From NCBI GenBank assembly GCA_045604805.1, contig JAZUOT010000020.1:1-26559 (forward strand): a stretch of 26,559 nt of DNA, in the 5' to 3' direction. Shown here in pieces: positions 21,948 through 26,559 of this stretch (positions are counted from its first letter, which is position 1; every line of letters begins with the position of its first letter). Under the pieces are notes generated by a model. That model searched no databases and was not told the origin of the DNA. It saw only the letters and a list, made by a program, of their open reading frames with translations. Made by a program: the position numbers and the translations under genes. This DNA is from JAZUOT01 sp045604805 (GTDB lineage: Bacteria > Bacillota > Clostridia > Oscillospirales > Acutalibacteraceae).

Positions 21948-23391
21948 CGTTTCTACCCTCCTGCCCAAAAAGAAATTCTTTTACTATTTTAGAATCTCCT
22001 CCACATTTCGTTATTTCTAAAGGTGATATATTTAACTCTTCACTTAATATTTCTAAAACCCTCGGCAAACAAAAACCCGATTGACATCTACCCATTCCAG
22101 CTCTTGTTCGTCTTTTTATACCATCTATACTTCTAGCCCCAACTGGACGTCTTATAGCATCTCGTATCTCAGCTTCAGTAACATTTTCGCAACGACAAAC
22201 TATTTTTGCATAATCAGGATTATCTGCTATGGCTTTTTGTTTTTCTCCAAAAGTCATATTGCGGAATTTAGGTATAGCTTTTCTTATGGGGTTAAAATTA
22301 ATATTTTCCTTTGCTTGTAGCTTATTTGCTATCATTTTAGATAAATATTCTGCAATGGCTGGTGAAGCTGTAAGCCCTGGTGATTCTATTCCAGCAGCAT
22401 TAAAAAATAAAGGAGCATCCTCTGCTTCTCCTATAATAAAATCGTCTGTACTAGGATGAGCACGAACTCCAGAAAAAGCTGTTATAAAATTACGTGTAGG
22501 TATATTTTCCCAGCTTATCTTCGCTAGTTTTAAAACATTGTCCAAGCCTTCTCTAGTGGTTCTAATATCACTTTTTTCTTGTATATCTTCTGCTGTGGGA
22601 CCGAGCAATATGGTCCCATCTACAGTAGGTGCAACCAAAACCCCCTTGCCCATTTTGCTAGGGATTTGAAATATTGTACTTTTAAACTCTCCTGCAAAAG
22701 ATTTATCGAGCAAATAGTATTGTCCTCTTCTGGGAATAATTTCAAATTTATTCTTTGATACCATGTTATTTATTTTATCTGAATTAATTCCCGCAGCATT
22801 GACTACAGCTTCAGCCTTAAAATTCATTTTATTAGTCTTTATTTCCCAGTAGCTCTCACGGTAAGTTATATCATTAACTTCAGTATTACGGTAAAATTCT
22901 ACGCCATTATTAGCAGCATTTTCTGCAAAAGCTTGTGCAAGTTCATAAGGGCATACAATACCAGCTGTAGGAGCAAACAGAGCATAACAGGCTTTTTGAG
23001 AAATATTTGGTTCTAAACTTAAAATTTTATCACGTTTTATTATCTCTAAACCTTCTACTCCGTTTTGCTTACCACGTTCTTTTAACTCTTCAAGTACAGG
23101 TTTACCCTCTTCAGAAAATGAAACTACCATTGACGAATTCCTAATAAAAGGAATGTCCAATTCTTTTGAAATTCTATCAAACATCTTATTACCCAGAACA
23201 TTAAATTTAGCTTTTAGAGTTCCGGGTTTTGCATCATATCCTGCATGGACTATAGCTGTATTTGCTTTTGTCTGACCATTGCATATATCTTCACTCTTCT
23301 CTAACAGCGCTATATTTAAATTATAACGAGAAAGCTCTCTGGCTATAGAACAAGCAATTACTCCACCGCCTATCACCAAAACGTCAAACAT
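21940..23391 (-). CDS. GlpA-like FAD dehydrogenase with C-terminal [2Fe-2S] domain
   Basis: A 483-residue flavoprotein of the DAO/GlpA family. The FAD fold starts MFDVLVIGGGVIACS, the middle carries HAGYDAKPGTLKAK and GRRGQYYLLD-like segments, and GIESPGLTASPAIAEYL closes the flavin site. A BFD-type iron-sulfur module follows, with Cys399, Cys401, Cys436 and Cys441 (CRCEN ... GRCQSGFC). Relatives oxidise sn-glycerol 3-phosphate or related hydroxy acids; the exact substrate here is not certain. It is the first gene of a three-gene operon. No glycerol kinase or facilitator is in the window. ATG 23391 is used rather than a TTG three bases upstream. A weak promoter (TTGATA, then AATATT) may lie within 23420-23465. 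Confidence 0.88.
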   Translation of the reverse strand: MFDVLVIGGGVIACSIARELSRYNLNIALLEKSEDICNGQTKANTAIVHAGYDAKPGTLKAKFNVLGNKMFDRISKELDIPFIRNSSMVVSFSEEGKPVLEELKERGKQNGVEGLEIIKRDKILSLEPNISQKACYALFAPTAGIVCPYELAQAFAENAANNGVEFYRNTEVNDITYRESYWEIKTNKMNFKAEAVVNAAGINSDKINNMVSKNKFEIIPRRGQYYLLDKSFAGEFKSTIFQIPSKMGKGVLVAPTVDGTILLGPTAEDIQEKSDIRTTREGLDNVLKLAKISWENIPTRNFITAFSGVRAHPSTDDFIIGEAEDAPLFFNAAGIESPGLTASPAIAEYLSKMIANKLQAKENINFNPIRKAIPKFRNMTFGEKQKAIADNPDYAKIVCRCENVTEAEIRDAIRRPVGARSIDGIKRRTRAGMGRCQSGFCLPRVLEILSEELNISPLEITKCGGDSKIVKEFLFGQEGRNDD

Positions 23392-23463
23392 CAACGATCA
23401 CTTCTTTCCGTTAGAGTTTTTCTTTGTCAAATAGATAATATTTCACTAATTTACTTATATATC

Positions 23464-23509
23464 AAAAAATAAGCCATAAGCTTAAAATTTATAACTACGC
23501 TTATGGCTT
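23464..23509 (-). terminator. Intrinsic terminator after the Clp gene
   Basis: An 11-bp stem (AAGCCATAAGC at 23471-23481 with GCTTATGGCTT at 23499-23509) is followed on the minus strand by ATTTTTTG. It separates the Clp gene from the oxidoreductase operon. Confidence 0.85.
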
Positions 23510-23523
23510 TCTAAGATTATAAA

Positions 23524-25869
23524 CTATTCCACATTTAATATTATTCTGTCATTCTCGCAAGTAACAGCTATATTACTTATATGTTCTGCTTGTTTTTCTA
23601 TAAGTATCGAAGCAATTTTATCTTCTACTTCTTTTCTTATAGCGTTTCTCAAATCTCTGGCACCGCTATTTCTGTCTATAGAATTTTCAGCAAACCATTC
23701 TCTTGCTTTTATGTCAAAGCTAAATTTTATTCCTTTTTCAGCCAAAGTACTAATATACTCTTCCAACATAAGTCTTGCGATATCTACGAAATTTTCTTTA
23801 TTTAATTGTTTGAAAACTATTATTTCGTCAACACGGCTCAAAAATTCTGGCCTTAAAAACTCTGACAAGGCTTTTAGAACTTTTTCCTTTGACATATCAC
23901 TTTCGCTCTTGGCAAAGCCTAAAGATCCACCTTTTTTCATGCTGCCAGCATTTGATGTCATAACTATAACAGTATTTTCAAAATTCACCTTTCTACCATG
24001 AGAATCTGTTATACGCCCTTCATCTAATATTTGAAGCAAAATATTTAACACATCAGGATGTGCTTTTTCAATTTCATCGAATAATAGCACAGAATAAGGG
24101 CGACGTCTTACTTTTTCTGTTATTTGGCCACTTTCATCATAGCCCACATATCCAGGAGGAGAGCCTATTATACGTGATACGGAATGCTTCTCCATAAACT
24201 CAGACATATCAAGTCGTATCAAAGTTTCTGGGGAATCAAATAATTCTTGAGATAAAACTTTAACAAGTTCTGTTTTACCTACACCAGTAGGACCTACAAA
24301 TATAAATGATGCCGGCCGTCTTCTTGGACTTATCTGAATTCTGTTACGCCTTATCGCAGCCGAAACAGCTTCAACAGCTTCATCTTGACCTATTATTTTC
24401 CCTTTTAGCTTATCTTCTATGCAGGCAAGTTTTTTAAGCTCATTATCTTCAACTCTGGCGGCCGGTATACCAGTCCAAAGCTCTATAACATGAGCTAAGT
24501 CTTTCTCTTCTACAGGAGCACCTACTGCTTTTGGGGAAAGTTCTTTTATTTTTTCATTCAGCTGAGCTATCTCAACTCTTAGTTCCGCGAGTCTCTGATA
24601 ATTTATTTCTTCTGAATTTTCGACCTCATCCCGTTCTTGCTTTAAATTATCCCATTCTTCAAAGAGCGTATCATACTCTTCAAGGTCTGCATTGCGCAAA
24701 ACAGCACAAGCACATGATTCATCAAGAAGATCTATCGCTTTGTCAGGTAAAAATCTATCTGTTATATATCTTTCAGAAAGCTTTACAGCCTTAACAACAA
24801 TATCTTCAGAAACCTTTACTCTATGATAATCTTCATAATAATCCTTTATTCCAGAAAGAACCTCGATAGTATCTTGAATAGACGGTTCTGTAACAGTTAC
24901 AGGCTGAAAGCGTCTCTCAAGTGCCGAATCCTTTTCTATATATTTGCGGTATTCATTGAAAGTAGTAGCACCTATTACCTGTATTTCTCCCCTAGAAAGT
25001 GCAGGCTTTAATATATTTGCAGCGTTCATGCTACCTTCTGCATCTCCGGTACCAACTAAATTATGAACTTCATCTATAAACAAAATAATATTCCCAGATG
25101 CCTTTATTTCATCGATAAGTCCTTTTATACGACTCTCAAATTGTCCTCTAAACTGTGTGCCAGCTACAAGCGCAGTTAAATCTAAAAGCTGTACTTCTTT
25201 ATCTTTTAAACGCTTTGGAACATTCCCCTGAGCTATTCGTATAGCGAGTCCCTCTGCTATAGCTGTTTTACCTACACCAGGTTCACCTATGAGACAAGGA
25301 TTATTTTTTGTTCTGCGGCTCAAAATTTGTACTGTTCTACTGATTTCTCTATCTCTGCCTATTATACGGTCTAATTCACCACTGGCAGCACGTCTTGTAA
25401 GATTATAGCAATACATGTCTATATGTTTGCGCTTGGATTTTTTCTGTTTCTTATCATCTTTTTGTTCTTTTGTATCTTTTGTTGCTTTTTCCTTATCACT
25501 AGTGTTGTTATTCTCAGATGATTGGTTTGTACTATTAGTCAGACCATTAGACAAGGTATCGCTTGATAGAGGTAGTTTTGATAACAAATTCTGCAAAAAA
25601 GGCAAAGTCGATGCGCCTCCCGGTAAAAACCCATCTTCTTTATCGGTGTTAAATTGAGAGTCTTCATCATGTTCCATCAAACCATCAAATTGTTCTTGCA
25701 TCATTTCCAGCTGTTCGTCATCTATTCCCATTTTATCCATAAAGCTTTCTACAGGTTTTATGCCTAATTCTTTTGCACAAGTCAGACAATAACCTATTGG
25801 CTTTATATCTTTACGGTCTGCTGTGACAAAAACAACTGCTGGTCTTTCTTTACACTTACTACAAAGCAT
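23524..25869 (-). CDS. ClpE-like AAA+ unfoldase (zinc finger, no Clp-N domain)
   Basis: A 781-residue Hsp100 ATPase. An N-terminal four-cysteine zinc finger (C3, C6, C28, C31) is followed by a low-complexity Ser/Asn then Lys/Asp linker (about 80-150) instead of the Clp-N repeats. AAA+ domain 1 has GEPGVGKT (195-202) and ILFIDEVH. A short middle coiled coil (about 395-445) and AAA+ domain 2 with GPTGVGKT (526-533) and LLFDEIEKAHP follow. LGF at 650-652 sits where ClpC/ClpE carry the ClpP-docking loop, so it probably feeds a ClpP protease. The finger recalls ClpE. GGAG lies 10 bases before the ATG, and an 8-1-8 palindrome at 25961-25977 may be an operator. No CtsR-type heptad repeats were seen. 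Confidence 0.9.
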   Translation of the reverse strand: MLCSKCKERPAVVFVTADRKDIKPIGYCLTCAKELGIKPVESFMDKMGIDDEQLEMMQEQFDGLMEHDEDSQFNTDKEDGFLPGGASTLPFLQNLLSKLPLSSDTLSNGLTNSTNQSSENNNTSDKEKATKDTKEQKDDKKQKKSKRKHIDMYCYNLTRRAASGELDRIIGRDREISRTVQILSRRTKNNPCLIGEPGVGKTAIAEGLAIRIAQGNVPKRLKDKEVQLLDLTALVAGTQFRGQFESRIKGLIDEIKASGNIILFIDEVHNLVGTGDAEGSMNAANILKPALSRGEIQVIGATTFNEYRKYIEKDSALERRFQPVTVTEPSIQDTIEVLSGIKDYYEDYHRVKVSEDIVVKAVKLSERYITDRFLPDKAIDLLDESCACAVLRNADLEEYDTLFEEWDNLKQERDEVENSEEINYQRLAELRVEIAQLNEKIKELSPKAVGAPVEEKDLAHVIELWTGIPAARVEDNELKKLACIEDKLKGKIIGQDEAVEAVSAAIRRNRIQISPRRRPASFIFVGPTGVGKTELVKVLSQELFDSPETLIRLDMSEFMEKHSVSRIIGSPPGYVGYDESGQITEKVRRRPYSVLLFDEIEKAHPDVLNILLQILDEGRITDSHGRKVNFENTVIVMTSNAGSMKKGGSLGFAKSESDMSKEKVLKALSEFLRPEFLSRVDEIIVFKQLNKENFVDIARLMLEEYISTLAEKGIKFSFDIKAREWFAENSIDRNSGARDLRNAIRKEVEDKIASILIEKQAEHISNIAVTCENDRIILNVE

Positions 25870-26203
25870 AGTTTGAAATCTCCTTACAAGTCTTATATAT
25901 GAAGTACATTACCTATATATTAACCCATACGTACAAAGGTAAAATCTATCCTAAAAAAACATTTGCAATTTGCAAATTATACTTCTAATATTCTCTAGCA
26001 GAACCATTATAACACCACTCACATAAAAAATCACTGTAGAAAGTTTACCATCACGCCAAACTCAAGAAAGCTCATCCCTGCTTGGCGCAGTTTCGAGAGT
26101 TATTTTTAGAATAGCCACACACAACCATCAATTTTTTAGTCTTATCTACTGCCTTTCTTTTATTAAGTGGAGTTTTTTTATTTATATAGCACCAAGGTCC
26201 CCT
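25870..26203. other. Spacer with a palindromic operator candidate
   Basis: No gene is visible. The notable element is ATTTGCAA-T-TTGCAAAT (25961-25977), a perfect 17-bp interrupted palindrome about 90 bases upstream of the Clp start. A weak promoter (TTTACC, then TATATA) may lie between the two. Bases 26050-26100 contain CGCCAA and TTGGCG that could pair weakly; no convincing terminator for the rightmost gene was found. Confidence 0.5.
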
Positions 26204-26559
26204 TTATGCAGTGATTACCGAGCTTTTCCTGCTTGGGAATATTTTTTCCCAAGGAAATACTCTAAATAGATTTTTGTATGTTCCTCGTCTTGGGATGTAG
26301 TGGCGAAGCATAGCAATAGGATATAATACCAGAGACACGGGAACAAGCAAAGCATACTGCAAAGCCACACCCACCTTTTCAAGCGGTGTCCTGCTACGGT
26401 ATGAGAGGTCCCAAACACCCTCTTCAACAATGTCATTGGCGCAATCCCAAGCGTCAGCTACGCTAGCAATCAAGCCTGTTATGGCATACACTCCACAAAA
26501 CGCAGCTATAGCGGCACCAGGTATCAATATCCCAAGAGGTAAAGCGAGAATTGCTGCTG
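26204..26559 (-). CDS. Membrane protein, C-terminal part (runs off right edge)
   Basis: The minus-strand frame stays open from the right edge to a stop at 26204. It continues upstream of an internal TTG at 26527 with further hydrophobic codons (ILALPLGILIPG), so the true start is outside the window. At least two membrane segments are visible (the stretch ILIPGAAIAAFCGVYAI with its continuation, and YALLVPVSLVLYPIAML). The tail is basic with aromatic residues (RHYIPRRGTYKNLFRVFPW). GC content is visibly higher than in the neighbouring Clp gene. No family was recognised. Confidence 0.55.
   Translation of the reverse strand, partial: AAILALPLGILIPGAAIAAFCGVYAITGLIASVADAWDCANDIVEEGVWDLSYRSRTPLEKVGVALQYALLVPVSLVLYPIAMLRHYIPRRGTYKNLFRVFPWEKIFPSRKSSVITA

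Overview
The window is low-GC DNA (about one third G+C by eye) that fits a spore-forming member of the Clostridia. The main clues are an scfA/scfB (SCIFF ranthipeptide) pair, which is typical of Clostridia, a spoIIM-xerD neighbourhood known from Bacillus and Clostridia, an Lsa-type ABC-F protein and a CobO/BtuR enzyme. No species can be named from sequence alone.

Layout. 1-108: N-terminus of an exported protein running off the left edge. 133-240: opposing 8-bp and 7-bp tandem repeats. 416-2010: SCIFF peptide and its radical SAM maturase, separated by a hairpin. 2475-4105: spoIIM and a XerD-like recombinase with two substituted catalytic positions. 4148-5149: a catalytically complete Xer-type recombinase on the opposite strand, with a dif-like palindrome (5224-5255) just upstream. 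5283-6764: ABC-F ribosomal protection protein. 6779-9896: a likely small genomic island. It is one large gene, a PD-(D/E)XK-like nuclease domain embedded between five and five zinc ribbons, bracketed by two ~164-bp direct repeats. Each repeat holds a tRNA-Val gene, its terminator and a promoter. 9818-10473: a seven-tRNA array (transcribed Gly-Arg-His-Gln-Lys-Leu-Val). 10537-11648: deaminase and histidine phosphatase. 11841-14262: YebC regulator and a membrane-anchored PASTA pseudokinase. 14499-15674: macrolide-family glycosyltransferase. 15678-16907: U32 protein. 16992-17120: a 42-residue membrane peptide. 17206-17727: corrinoid adenosyltransferase. 17838-20336: copper P-type ATPase and a CopZ-like protein without metal-binding cysteines. 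20329-23391: a three-gene FAD oxidoreductase/DUF1667 operon. 23524-25869: a ClpE-like unfoldase. 26204-26559: a partial membrane protein of higher GC.

How the parts work together. Most of the window is housekeeping (translation, tRNA, proteostasis, redox and cofactor metabolism, recombination). The accessory signal is concentrated between 4148 and 9896, where recombinase, dif-like site, resistance-type ABC-F, duplicated tRNA-Val modules and the zinc-ribbon nuclease gene adjoin. The best candidate for an undescribed system is the single-gene nuclease island. Its flanking repeat appears to give the same terminator and promoter to both the island gene and the ABC-F gene. All assignments rest on reading the sequence and remembered family knowledge; no database search was possible.
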